The position numbers and the translations under genes were made by a program. Source: Gemmatimonadota bacterium (GTDB lineage: Bacteria; Gemmatimonadota; Gemmatimonadetes; Longimicrobiales; Gaopeijiaceae). Taken from it: a stretch of DNA of 64,000 bases. This document shows positions 33,533-41,937 of this stretch, piece by piece. How positions within the stretch are numbered: the first letter of the stretch is position 1; each line of letters opens with the position of its first letter. The DNA is taken from contig JAPPOV010000024.1 of the NCBI GenBank assembly GCA_028873595.1, positions 23,097 to 87,096 on the forward strand, written 5' to 3'. The notes beneath the pieces are model-generated. The model made no database searches. It had not been told where the DNA came from and saw only the letters and a list, made by a program, of their open reading frames with translations.

Positions 33533-34927
33533 TTGAGCGATTCGAGCCATCCGCAACTGAACCGTGTCATGCGAGTCCGTGACGGTCTCGCGGTCACGGT
33601 CGGAATCGTCATCGGTGCCGGCATCCTCGGTACCCCAGGGCTCATCGCCGGCTACCTGGGTGATCCGTTCGTCATCCTCGGGATGTGGTTCTTCGGTGGT
33701 GTCATGGCCGGGCTCAGCACACTCATGCTGGCGGAAATGGCCGCGGCCCTCCCGGAAGCGGGCGGCAAGTACGTGTACGCCCGACATGCCTGGGGCGACA
33801 CGATGGGATTCGTCGCGGGGTGGTCCGAGATTTTCGTGACGCGGGGCTTCAGTGGAGCATCGAAGGCCGTCCTGATCTCGGGATATCTTTTCATGCTCGC
33901 TCACGGGACGACGGAAGTACCCGAAACCGTCTTCTTCGTCCTCGAGGGTCCTTCCTGGCTCGGCGACATCGAGTTGTCGTGGGTGGGGGTCGTCGCACTC
34001 GCGGTGGTTCTGGCCTACTTCGTTCTGCACACTCGGGGGCTGAAGGCCAGTACGACCTTTCAGAACGTCACGACGGCGATCAAGGTGGTGATCGTCCTGG
34101 CGATCGCGGCCGTTGGTATCGTCGGAGGAACGGCGTCGGCCGGGGCGGAAAGTGCGCCGCTCATTTCCGGAGAAGCCACGGCTGGACTCCTCGGCTATGC
34201 CCTGGCCTACCAGTCGATTTCCTTCGCGTACTATGGGTGGGAAGACGCGGCAAAGATGTCGGAGGAGGTGGTCGATCCGGCGAAATCGCTACCCAAGATC
34301 CTGCTGGGTGGAGCGATCGCCGTGATGGTGCTCTACCTCCTCATGAACATCTCCTTCCTGTCGGCGATGACGCCGGCAGAGATGGCCGGTGCCGACCTCG
34401 TGGCGAGGGAGGCCACGGCCGCGGTCTTCGGACAGACAGCAGGGCTCGTGGTGCTCGTCGCCAGCCTCCTGATCCTCGTCAGCAGCGCGAACGTGAACTT
34501 CCTCGGCCTGCCCCGAGTTGCTTTTGGACTCGCTCGCGAGGGGCTCGCACCCCGCTCTCTCGCGAACGTGGACGCGAGGGGTACACCGCGGAACGCTCTG
34601 ATCATGATCACGATCTGGATCGGTGCGCTCGCGCTCACAGCCAGCTTCGAGACCCTGATCCGATTCATGATGACCATCGCGATCACAGTCGATACGATGG
34701 TCCTGCTCGGGTACTTCAAGCTGAGGGCCTCTCGACCCGACCTCGTGCGCCCCTTCCGTATGCCGGGACACCCCGTGCTGCCGGCAGTCACGCTGGTGCT
34801 CTACGTGGCGATACTTGCCATCCTGATCTATACGCAGCCCGACCTAGCCATGGGTGCCGGCGCCATGATCGGTGCCATGCTCTTCGCCGGGATCATTACG
34901 ACGCGCGCGAAGCTCACACGCGCTTAG
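33533..34927 (+). CDS. APC-superfamily amino acid permease
   Basis: This 464-residue membrane protein has about twelve membrane segments. GIVIGAGILGTPG at the first unwound helix is the APC substrate-binding motif. The segment AAALPEAGGKYVYAR is typical of the second to third helices, and YGWEDAAKMSEEVVDPAKSLPK lies in the conserved loop before helix 7. The family takes up amino acids or related acids with protons or by exchange. The TTG start has CGGAG seven bases upstream; ATG 33569 is an alternative. Its position between lutC and the TPP decarboxylase suggests it imports a compound used by those enzymes, but specificity cannot be read. Confidence 0.9.
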   Translation: MSDSSHPQLNRVMRVRDGLAVTVGIVIGAGILGTPGLIAGYLGDPFVILGMWFFGGVMAGLSTLMLAEMAAALPEAGGKYVYARHAWGDTMGFVAGWSEIFVTRGFSGASKAVLISGYLFMLAHGTTEVPETVFFVLEGPSWLGDIELSWVGVVALAVVLAYFVLHTRGLKASTTFQNVTTAIKVVIVLAIAAVGIVGGTASAGAESAPLISGEATAGLLGYALAYQSISFAYYGWEDAAKMSEEVVDPAKSLPKILLGGAIAVMVLYLLMNISFLSAMTPAEMAGADLVAREATAAVFGQTAGLVVLVASLLILVSSANVNFLGLPRVAFGLAREGLAPRSLANVDARGTPRNALIMITIWIGALALTASFETLIRFMMTIAITVDTMVLLGYFKLRASRPDLVRPFRMPGHPVLPAVTLVLYVAILAILIYTQPDLAMGAGAMIGAMLFAGIITTRAKLTRA

Positions 34928-34930
34928 GAC

Positions 34931-35464
34931 GTGTCACGACGGACGGTCGACGGCCTCATGCGGGCCGGCATCACGCACGTAGTCGGGATCCCGGACAACA
35001 CGTCGGGCCCACTGTTCGACGAAGTCGTCCGCCACCCGAAGATCCGTCTTGTCCCAGTGACGCGAGAAGGTGAGGCGTTTGCCCTCGCCTCGGGGTTGTG
35101 GCTCGGAGGTGCGTCGCCTCTGGTCGTCATTCAAAACACCGGCTTGCTCGAAGCGGGCGACGGTCTTCGCGGAACCGCCCAGCGAATGGGTGCGCCGATC
35201 CCGTTCGTGGTTACGGGGCGCGGATACGCCAAGATGGAGCGCGCGGGTGTACGGCGGGACGACCCTCGGACCCGTGAGCTTCTGATACGAGCGGACGTCG
35301 ACTCCACTGCGCTGCTCACGGAGCCAACACTCGATGCGTGGGGCATTCCGTACGAGCGGTGTGACGCTGACCGTGATCCCGTGGAGGCCATGGCGGCCCT
35401 GATCGTCGCGGCAGGGGTTGCCCGTCTCCCGTCGGCCCTCGTGTTGACCCGGGCGCTCGACTGA
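34931..35464 (+). CDS. TPP-dependent decarboxylase, alpha (PYR) subunit; sulfopyruvate/phosphonopyruvate type
   Basis: This 177-residue protein is the PYR half of a split thiamine-diphosphate enzyme. VTREGEAFALASGLWLGG holds the Glu that activates TPP, and GIPDNTSGPLFD with VVIQNTGLLEAGDGL match the alpha subunit of sulfopyruvate decarboxylase (ComD) and the N-terminal half of phosphonopyruvate decarboxylase. It lies three bases after the permease stop, starts at GTG and overlaps the beta-subunit gene (TGATG). The likely reaction is decarboxylation of a 3-substituted pyruvate to an aldehyde. Which substituent cannot be decided from sequence. Confidence 0.82.
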   Translation: MSRRTVDGLMRAGITHVVGIPDNTSGPLFDEVVRHPKIRLVPVTREGEAFALASGLWLGGASPLVVIQNTGLLEAGDGLRGTAQRMGAPIPFVVTGRGYAKMERAGVRRDDPRTRELLIRADVDSTALLTEPTLDAWGIPYERCDADRDPVEAMAALIVAAGVARLPSALVLTRALD

Positions 35465-36060
35465 TGATGACGGTCGCCCAGCTCCTGGAGCCGCTCGCGC
35501 GGCACCGGACGAATGAGGTCGTCGTCACCACGATGAGCGTCGTGCGTCCATGGGGAACGCTGTCCAGGAGCGACCTCGACTTTGCCTCTGCGGACAGTGC
35601 CATGGGTCATGCCGCTGACCTCGCGCTGGGTATCGCGCTCGCGCAGCCCGAGCGTCGAGTCGTCTGCCTGAACGGGGACGGAAGCATGCTCATGTGCCTC
35701 GGAACCCTGGCAACAGCGGTCGGAGCCGATGCCTCGAACTTCGTGCTCGTGGTTTGTGACAACGGAGAGTACGAGATCACTGGCCACCAGCCGGTCCCTG
35801 CCTCCGGTCGGGTGGACTATGCCGGGATGGCGAAGGCAGCCGGCTTTCCGACCGTCCATCACTTCGACGATCCTCGTGCGTGGGCCAAGGCCGTTCCCGA
35901 GATCTTGAGCGGGTCCGGCCCCACGTTCGTCCACGTCGTGACTGAGCCCGGCGAGCAGGGCTCAATCGGCCGCACGAGCGATGAGAAGGCGAGGTATCTC
36001 CAGCACTCGCTCGCCGAGTGGGCGGAGGTCATGCAGGCGGCGCTTGCCAGTTCGACTTAA
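35464..36060 (+). CDS. TPP-dependent decarboxylase, beta (PP) subunit; sulfopyruvate/phosphonopyruvate type
   Basis: This 198-residue protein is the PP half of the enzyme. LNGDGSMLMCLGTLATAVG and VVCDNGEYEITGHQPV form the G-D-G-x(about 25)-D-N motif that binds TPP diphosphate through Mg2+. DSAMGHAADLALGIALAQPERRV is the usual region before it, as in ComE. With the preceding gene it should form an alpha2beta2-type decarboxylase. Split ComDE enzymes are known from coenzyme M synthesis and from sulfolactate degradation; no sulfoacetaldehyde acetyltransferase or phosphonoacetaldehyde hydrolase gene is in view. Confidence 0.82.
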   Translation: MMTVAQLLEPLARHRTNEVVVTTMSVVRPWGTLSRSDLDFASADSAMGHAADLALGIALAQPERRVVCLNGDGSMLMCLGTLATAVGADASNFVLVVCDNGEYEITGHQPVPASGRVDYAGMAKAAGFPTVHHFDDPRAWAKAVPEILSGSGPTFVHVVTEPGEQGSIGRTSDEKARYLQHSLAEWAEVMQAALASST

Positions 36061-36159
36061 CGAACTTCTCCGGGCCCGACTCCAATTCGCACGAACATTC
36101 GACGAAGCCGGCGTGTTGCTGCTTCGGTCCACTCAGGTGGTGCGCAGGGAGCTGGAACG

Positions 36160-36840
36160 ATGAAAGACAAACAGACTTGGACTCTGCCTCTGGTCGCGGT
36201 CCTTACCCTCGGTGCAGGAGAGGTGGCCGGGCAGAGCGAACGACGGGAACGGGGACCGCGCGTCGGAATAGATGCAGAAATCGTGATGTCGATGCGGGAT
36301 CGACTCGAGCTCGACGACGAGCAGGTCAGGCAGCTCGATACATGGCGGGCAGAGCGTGTGGCCCGGCACAATGAGGAACGTGCAGGGATGGAAGAGATGC
36401 GATCCCAGCTTCGTGCCGGCCAGATCGAACGCAGCGAGGTCATGGCGTACATGGAGCAGCGCCGCGACGCGGTTCGCGCTTCCGGCGAGGATTCCCGGGC
36501 CAGGCTCGAGGGTATCCTGAATGCCTCGCAGCTGCAGGCCTATGACAGTGTCGTGCGTGAGCGGCGCGCGTTCGCGAAGGGTCGCGCCAGCGCTATGCGC
36601 GGCACACGCGGAGGTATTCGTGGCGGGCGCATGGGTATCCGGGGCGATCGCAGCCGTCTGCGCGCAGGCCGCCACGGGGTTCGTGGTCGTTTGGGTCGAC
36701 GAGGAGACAGCCCCGGTTTTCGGGGGGGACGTGGATGGTCTCGACAGGATGTCCGCTTCCGGCGTGGGCCTCGCGGTGAGGACTTGAGGCCCGAGGGGGA
36801 CACGGTGCTCGACCCACATGGAGTTCTCGAGCCGACCTGA
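36160..36840 (+). CDS. Spy/CpxP-like periplasmic protein with RG-rich tail
   Basis: This 226-residue protein has a signal peptide ending at VAGQS. Residues about 35-140 are helical and charged, with the Spy/LTxxQ-type pattern RLELDDEQVRQLDTWRAER and LEGILNASQLQAYDSVVRER. Residues about 143-205 are an Arg-Gly-rich tail of repeated RGG, IRG and GRG units, unusual for a secreted bacterial protein. Spy-like proteins act as periplasmic chaperones; the basic tail may bind an acidic polymer such as nucleic acid or polysaccharide, which is inference. AGGGAG lies ten bases before the ATG. A perfect hairpin terminator follows. Confidence 0.72.
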   Translation: MKDKQTWTLPLVAVLTLGAGEVAGQSERRERGPRVGIDAEIVMSMRDRLELDDEQVRQLDTWRAERVARHNEERAGMEEMRSQLRAGQIERSEVMAYMEQRRDAVRASGEDSRARLEGILNASQLQAYDSVVRERRAFAKGRASAMRGTRGGIRGGRMGIRGDRSRLRAGRHGVRGRLGRRGDSPGFRGGRGWSRQDVRFRRGPRGEDLRPEGDTVLDPHGVLEPT

Positions 36841-36870
36841 CGTCAGCGCACCTCGTCAGGGAGGCTTACT

Positions 36871-36898
36871 GCCCCACCCGGCTCCGGTCGGGTGGGGC
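36871..36898. terminator. Bidirectional terminator between the Spy-like and M6 protease genes
   Basis: GCCCCACCCG pairs perfectly with CGGGTGGGGC over 10 bp around an 8-base loop. It lies 30 bases after the Spy-like stop and 27 bases after the protease stop on the other strand. No strong T run follows on either side. Confidence 0.75.
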
Positions 36899-36925
36899 GC
36901 TCTGCTTTGCGGGGACAGCGTTCTG

Positions 36926-38824
36926 TCAGAAGCCGTTGCTGCGGATCCACTTCCTCAGGTCGCCCACATCGAAGCGGCCGTTGTCGTTGCCGATCTCGTC
37001 GAGGTAGTCTCGGTCGCCCTCGGTCAGTGCGTCGTCCGACGGGTCGAGGAAGCTCTCGATCATGTTAGTGGCCGTGACGACCCATTCAACCGTTGCGTTG
37101 ACCGTCACGCTCACCGCTTCCGACGTACTGCCGAGCCGATCCTGGACGGCGAAGGAATACGAATTCTCGCCGACCTCACGAAGGGAGCCCACGAGGAAGA
37201 GCTCATCCCCGACGTTCTGCAGCGAGAACCCGTCCGGGAGGGTGCCTACGCCGGTGTACGGGCCGTGTCCTCCGGCAATCCTGACGGGAACTGCGAAGCT
37301 GCGCACCTGCATTACCTCGACGACGTCGGTGCGTTCAATGAGTCGGGGCGTCTGCCCCGTTGATATGACCAGCCGAGCGACGTCTCCTTCCACGGAGACC
37401 TCGTGAATCATGACCGGTGACCAGCTCCCGTTCCGTCGGACGAGGGACGGAGTCGTCTCCGCGTTCAGCTTGCCGACCACGCCATCGACACCCCACGCGT
37501 CACCTGGTTCGCCTCGATTCCCCCCCTCCGGGGTGATCCTGAGCAGGCCCCGATTCGCGTCCTGTTCGATCATGGTCAGATAGTACGGATCGCTTGACGC
37601 GGGGTCCGGACGGATGCTGGCATACGAGTCTTCCTTGTAGAGCAACACGCCGGAGGCAGGGAGTCCATGGTCGAAGCCGACCTGCGCACGGAACTCCGCG
37701 AAGAGGTACTCGGTGCCGTTCTCGTCGAGCGGGATGCGCAGAACGTCCCCATCCAATTGGGCTGGGTCCAGCAAGATCTCCTCGTTCCAGACTTCGCCCA
37801 GCTCGAGATAGTCGATCCAGCCGAGCGTTCCCTTGGAGTGACCCATCATATGCGCAGGGCCATACGGTTCGCGGGTCGATCCGACCGGACCGCAGCCCCA
37901 TGAGCCCGCGGCCATCAGTGCCCAGCAGCCGAGGACCCAACGGCGGCCTTCGGGGCCGAGGTCGCGATCAACCCAGTGGTAGTAGTCGGGAAATCCAAGG
38001 GCATGGCCGAACTCGTGCGCGATCACGCCCGCGTCTTGTACGACGTTGCCGCTGCAGTCCGATGCACTCTGAGTGATGTAGTCCTGCACCAGAATGGGCT
38101 GGCCGCCGATGCCGATGTCGTTGGTCTGGTAGGGCGCTCCTGTCTGTGCCTCGATTCTCCAACGGTGCGGCCAGATCGCCGGCCCACCACACGATGCAGC
38201 GACCTCGAGAAACTCCACGGTAACCACGTCGACGAACCCGTCGTCATCTCCGCTGTTGGGGATGCCGTCCGGGCCGTCGTTGTCATACTGAGTGAAGTCG
38301 ATGTCTCCGTCGACCTGGCCCAGCATGTCGACGATCCACTCGCCGACGCGGGCGTCCGCACCGAGTGCGAAGTTGGTGCCCACGACTTCCGCCATCGTCA
38401 GACCCGTGCGAACCCAGCCGATGACATCCCCTGTCACGGTGAGAGCCCCACGCGACATCTCGAGGTAGGACTCCGTAATCGTGCCTCGTTCCGACGGCCC
38501 GTCGAAGAGCGACTCACGGACCATCTGCGCCGAGATTCGGGGCTCCTCTTCGGAATCGGAAAACAGGCCGAGGATGACAGGCAGCCGAACCTCACCGAAG
38601 GCGGAGGTCCGAGCCGGTGTGGTCCGTCGGAAGAGGGCGCGCTCGAACTCGTATGCGGTCGGATCCTGCTGCACGCGCTGGTAGTAGCCAGAGGGTAGAG
38701 CGATTCCCTTCACTCGTGCAGTGACCTCGATGTCCTGGGCGGCCAGATCTGTCGTCTGGGCGAACGAGCCCGCGAGGAGCAGCGTGATTGCGGCAAGGAT
38801 GCCGCTGATCGTGCGGGTGCTCAT
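36926..38824 (-). CDS. Secreted M6-family metalloprotease with dockerin-like C-terminus
   Basis: This 632-residue protein has a signal peptide ending DLAAQD. The catalytic zinc motif is VIAHEFGHALGFPDYYH (about residue 270), the H-E-x-x-H of immune-inhibitor-A/M6 proteases. Before it lies a calcium-loop-like stretch, YDNDGPDGIPNSGDDDGFVD. After the protease domain come beta domains (about 450-590) resembling putative Ig folds. The final 35 residues end EIGNDNGRFDVGDLRKW, a dockerin/EF-hand-like calcium loop that may be a surface-attachment signal. The ATG overlaps the stop of the upstream lipoprotein gene (ATGA). It should degrade external protein. Confidence 0.87.
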   Translation of the reverse strand: MSTRTISGILAAITLLLAGSFAQTTDLAAQDIEVTARVKGIALPSGYYQRVQQDPTAYEFERALFRRTTPARTSAFGEVRLPVILGLFSDSEEEPRISAQMVRESLFDGPSERGTITESYLEMSRGALTVTGDVIGWVRTGLTMAEVVGTNFALGADARVGEWIVDMLGQVDGDIDFTQYDNDGPDGIPNSGDDDGFVDVVTVEFLEVAASCGGPAIWPHRWRIEAQTGAPYQTNDIGIGGQPILVQDYITQSASDCSGNVVQDAGVIAHEFGHALGFPDYYHWVDRDLGPEGRRWVLGCWALMAAGSWGCGPVGSTREPYGPAHMMGHSKGTLGWIDYLELGEVWNEEILLDPAQLDGDVLRIPLDENGTEYLFAEFRAQVGFDHGLPASGVLLYKEDSYASIRPDPASSDPYYLTMIEQDANRGLLRITPEGGNRGEPGDAWGVDGVVGKLNAETTPSLVRRNGSWSPVMIHEVSVEGDVARLVISTGQTPRLIERTDVVEVMQVRSFAVPVRIAGGHGPYTGVGTLPDGFSLQNVGDELFLVGSLREVGENSYSFAVQDRLGSTSEAVSVTVNATVEWVVTATNMIESFLDPSDDALTEGDRDYLDEIGNDNGRFDVGDLRKWIRSNGF

Positions 38825-39213
38825 CGAGTCACCTCCACGCTGTAGGCACCGGTATCGGCTCGGAGTTCATCGTCGGGCCCCGCGACTTCCTCTACCACCA
38901 CGTCTGGCATCTGCAGTGTGTCGGCAAGCGCGAACCGGAACTCGATGAGGCCGCCGTCCGGATTGATCAGAACCACGCGGGCTCCGTTCTCATCGAGTCG
39001 GGGGAAGGCCTCGGTTGGCGCGATCGCGGAGACCGATTGGATGCCGTGTCCGTACAGAGAGACGACGGCAGCCCCTTCATCGCCATTCGGACCTACAAGC
39101 GTCGCGGTGAGTGTCCCTGGGCCGGGGACCGGCGAGTCTTCGCCGCAGGCAGCAAGGCCGGTAAGCATGATGACGCCCGCGAATCGGGCGGCGAGAGTGG
39201 TGAGTCGGGTCAT
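38821..39213 (-). CDS. Hypothetical lipoprotein between LVIVD and M6 protease genes
   Basis: This 130-residue protein has a lipoprotein signal ending at LTGLAACGED. The mature part is small and beta-like (GTLTATLVGPNGDEGAAVVSLYG, then VVLINPDGGLIEFRF), a form seen in small cohesin- or Ig-like surface domains. ATG 39213 is chosen because it gives the signal peptide. The stop overlaps the M6 protease start. Since the protease carries a dockerin-like tail, a scaffold or docking role is conceivable, but the sequence does not show a cohesin. Confidence 0.65.
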   Translation of the reverse strand: MTRLTTLAARFAGVIMLTGLAACGEDSPVPGPGTLTATLVGPNGDEGAAVVSLYGHGIQSVSAIAPTEAFPRLDENGARVVLINPDGGLIEFRFALADTLQMPDVVVEEVAGPDDELRADTGAYSVEVTR

Positions 39214-39254
39214 GTCGTTCTCGGTCTGTGGCGGGCGGTCGACGTTACGGTGTC

Positions 39255-41267
39255 CTACGACACCGGCCGTTCCGTGGGCTGCATCTGCACGGCCCACATT
39301 CCTGAATTGATATCAGCAAAGAAGATGTTGCCCTTCCAGGGCATGACTCCCCATGCCGCGGCGGAGTTGGGGATGTACCCCAGCGGATCGAACGCCTTGA
39401 AGACCGATAGCTCACGACCCTGTGTGTAGAGGTTCCCCATGAGATCGCCGGAAATGTCGACCATCCGCACTCCACCTTCATAATAGGCTTGATAAAGGAT
39501 GTCGTTCTCGACCCACATGTTGTGGGTCCCGTATTCGCTCACCTCATACCGGGCGAGCTGCACGGGGTTCATGGGGTCGGTGAAGTCGACGATCTGCGTG
39601 TATCCCGATGTTGCGCGCGGGTATCCGCCCTTCCCTGTCTCTGGATTGTACTGCTGGCGGTGATCGGGCCCGGTGCCCTGCCACGCGAGACCGTTTCTCT
39701 GGACGCGCTCGTCACCGACGATCAGAAGCATCCGGCCGGTTGACTCCTGGTAGTACGGGAAGACTGCGTGGGTGGAGCCCGTCGTGAGAGGGAAGGATGT
39801 CACGAAGACCGGGTTCTCGATGGAGCCGCCCCACTCGCCGTTCCCGACATCGACGACAACGATCCCCGTTTCCCACTCCGCCGAATAGGCGAGGCCGTCA
39901 TGTACCCAAACGTCGTGCACGCGTGAGTTGGGGTGGTTGTACTCACTGACGTAGCGTGGATTCGCGAGATCGCGCACGTCGATGATGACGTATTTGTCGC
40001 CGCCGGCGAGTGCGAACAGGTAGTCCTCCGTAGCGTACATGTTATGAACACCGCCGGTCACGCCGTTGCCCTCGAACGTGGAGGCCACTCGCGGATGTGC
40101 CGGATCTGTGAGGTCGAGAATCACCACGCCATTGCGGCGATTCGATGCGCCCTCTCGTGATATCGCAGCATATCGGCCGTCGGGTGAGGCCTTCACGTCG
40201 TTGGTCGTGCGCGCGTCGACCTGGATCGAGTCGGTCTTGAAGATGTTCGACGGGTCAGTGACGTCCCAGACCATGCTGATACCGTCGCCGAACTTTGATC
40301 CGGTCAGCGCGTAGTCGCGACCATCGACGCCTTCCCAGATCCAGAGGTCTGTCGTGAAGACGCGTGACTCTCGCCCCTGTCCGACGACGTCCAGCGTGCG
40401 CACCGCATTTCGCGAGACGACTCGGAAGGAGAACTCAGCTCGTACCGAGCCTGTCGAAGCCACGGCGGTGTATACCCCGGGCACGTCGGCCACCATCCTT
40501 CCCTGCTCGATCTGCGCGGGTCCCGCGGGCGCGCGAATCGAGTCGTCCGCCTGATAGAGGTAGCTCCACGAAAGAGGTACGTCGTCGATCCGTGAACCCT
40601 GCGCGTCGTACGCAGCTGCATCGAAGCTCTGAACGTCGCCGGTACGCACCTGAATCTGGCCTCCACGCAATTCGAGACGCGTCACCGGGCTGTCTTCGAC
40701 CTCGTGTATGAGACTTCCCGTGATACCGTCCACAGAGGCCGTGATCGTTACCGAGCCAACGCTGACACCCCGGACGTTGCCGAATGGATCAACCGTCGCA
40801 ACCGATTCATCCGACGACGACCAGGTGACCTCAGGGTAGGGGCGAGCGGTCCCGTCGGCGTGGGATGCGGACGCACGGTGGAGAATCCGGGTGCCGGCGA
40901 AAAGGCGCCCGGGTTCGGCGAGCACCACCACCTCCTCGACCGCTGGCCATCCTACAGTCACGGGAATGCGCAGCTGTATGGGCGCTCCACCATCGGTCGA
41001 GATACTCGCCACGAAGATCTCATACTCCCCGGCGGCAATCCCCGTAACCTGCCCGTTGGCGACACGGACCCCTCGTCGTGGACCCGCGATACGCAGCGGA
41101 GCGTCGACGGTCTGGCCGTCTGCTCCGATCGCACGGACCACGATCGGTACGGACTGCCCGGCGGTGACCTGCACACGTTCCGGTTCAGCCACGATGCCGG
41201 TAACGGTCTGGCCGGCGAGAGGTTGTGCCAGTGCGGTGACGGCTAGTATGACGAACAGGCGTTCCAT
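39255..41267 (-). CDS. Secreted LVIVD-repeat beta-propeller protein with Ig-like domains
   Basis: This 670-residue protein starts at ATG with GGAGGAATC just upstream and has a signal peptide ending PLAGQ. Residues about 25-300 hold Ig-like domains, including a Big2 module (VTWSSSDESVATVDPFGNVRGVSVGSV). Residues about 310-660 hold LVIVD-type repeats that form a propeller: NGVVILDLTDPAHPRV, KYVIIDVRDLANPRYV, TGIVVVDVGNG, YTQIVDFTDPMNPVQL and GVRMVDISGDL. The family is a cell-surface or secreted propeller of unknown function. It is the first gene of the LVIVD/lipoprotein/M6 run. Confidence 0.85.
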   Translation of the reverse strand: MERLFVILAVTALAQPLAGQTVTGIVAEPERVQVTAGQSVPIVVRAIGADGQTVDAPLRIAGPRRGVRVANGQVTGIAAGEYEIFVASISTDGGAPIQLRIPVTVGWPAVEEVVVLAEPGRLFAGTRILHRASASHADGTARPYPEVTWSSSDESVATVDPFGNVRGVSVGSVTITASVDGITGSLIHEVEDSPVTRLELRGGQIQVRTGDVQSFDAAAYDAQGSRIDDVPLSWSYLYQADDSIRAPAGPAQIEQGRMVADVPGVYTAVASTGSVRAEFSFRVVSRNAVRTLDVVGQGRESRVFTTDLWIWEGVDGRDYALTGSKFGDGISMVWDVTDPSNIFKTDSIQVDARTTNDVKASPDGRYAAISREGASNRRNGVVILDLTDPAHPRVASTFEGNGVTGGVHNMYATEDYLFALAGGDKYVIIDVRDLANPRYVSEYNHPNSRVHDVWVHDGLAYSAEWETGIVVVDVGNGEWGGSIENPVFVTSFPLTTGSTHAVFPYYQESTGRMLLIVGDERVQRNGLAWQGTGPDHRQQYNPETGKGGYPRATSGYTQIVDFTDPMNPVQLARYEVSEYGTHNMWVENDILYQAYYEGGVRMVDISGDLMGNLYTQGRELSVFKAFDPLGYIPNSAAAWGVMPWKGNIFFADINSGMWAVQMQPTERPVS

Positions 41268-41834
41268 GATTCCTCCAGAGCGATGGCCGAGTGCGGACCC
41301 GACGCAGAGCAGGCGCCGTGCGACTGTGTTAACCGGGATCCGGTCTTGTCGCAACGGAACCTTGGATCGGATGTCTTGTGGGGAGGGCCTGGTCTGATCA
41401 TGCCGCTCGAAGAAACGCTGCTACCCGGGGCTGGGGGTGTGATCCCGTAACCACAAGTCGGAAAACATGTTGAGGGCGTTACGACCGCTGAAACCCCCGG
41501 CTCGAACCGCCCAGTGTCCCCCGCAGCGTCACATTGAGGAATTTGCTTCACACGAGGCTCAGCCGCACGGGGCCGCAGTTGCTATAACACACAGTCCGAC
41601 CGCAGGTTACGGGGTCGCCCAAAGAAGAGGTGTGATAGGGGGAGGAGCTGCCAGGCTTCGATCTTCCCGCGCCACGGGGGATAGGCCGTGGCCGGCCCCT
41701 TCCCGTCATGATCGATGTCTGGGCCCGAGGCCTGCACGCCCCCGGATTGGGATGGGGAAGGAGAGGTTCGGAGGGGTGGCGTAACAGGGCCATAACCCCG
41801 GAATCATGGGCACTTCCGGCCTGTTCTGCACTGG
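41268..41834. other. 567-base intergenic region, no gene or known RNA recognised
   Basis: The stretch separates the divergent LVIVD and suf operons. It contains frames of up to about 100 codons, but they lack ribosome sites and look like chance. I see no tmRNA, RNase P, SRP or 6S signature. A CTATAA-like element (TTATAG on the minus strand, near 41582-41587) could be part of the LVIVD promoter. Its length leaves room for an unrecognised small RNA. Confidence 0.4.
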
Positions 41835-41863
41835 TTGACCCGGGTCGATGACACATCTAGCTT
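41835..41863 (+). promoter_or_regulatory. Candidate sigma-70 promoter of the suf operon
   Basis: TTGACC (41835-41840) and TAGCTT (41858-41863) are separated by 17 bases, about 75 bases before the sufC ATG. The -35 box is good, the -10 box weak, which suits a regulated promoter. Confidence 0.5.
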
Positions 41864-41878
41864 TTGCCTTCTGAAAGA

Positions 41879-41891
41879 AAGAATCATTCTT
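41879..41891. promoter_or_regulatory. Palindrome just after the suf promoter, possible iron or Fe-S operator
   Basis: AAGAATCATTCTT is a perfect 6-1-6 palindrome covering about +10 to +22 of the predicted transcript. It shares the central AATCATT of Fur boxes, and the wider region GAAAGAAAGAATCATTCTT matches the 19-base Fur consensus at 12 positions. No IscR or SufR site was recognised. A hairpin (AAGCGG/CCGCTT, 41895-41918) follows in the leader. Confidence 0.35.
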
Positions 41892-41937
41892 GATAAGCGG
41901 TGCCTCCGGGCGCCGCTTCACTTGTCTGAGGGCACCG

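Noticed and set aside
33685..35073. 462-codon frame +1 to the permease
   Set aside because: Gly/Arg-rich out-of-frame translation of a clear membrane protein; crosses into the next gene without a ribosome site.
41467..41784. 105-codon plus-strand frame in the LVIVD/suf intergenic region
   Set aside because: No ribosome site, Pro/Arg-rich composition, no motif; treated as chance.
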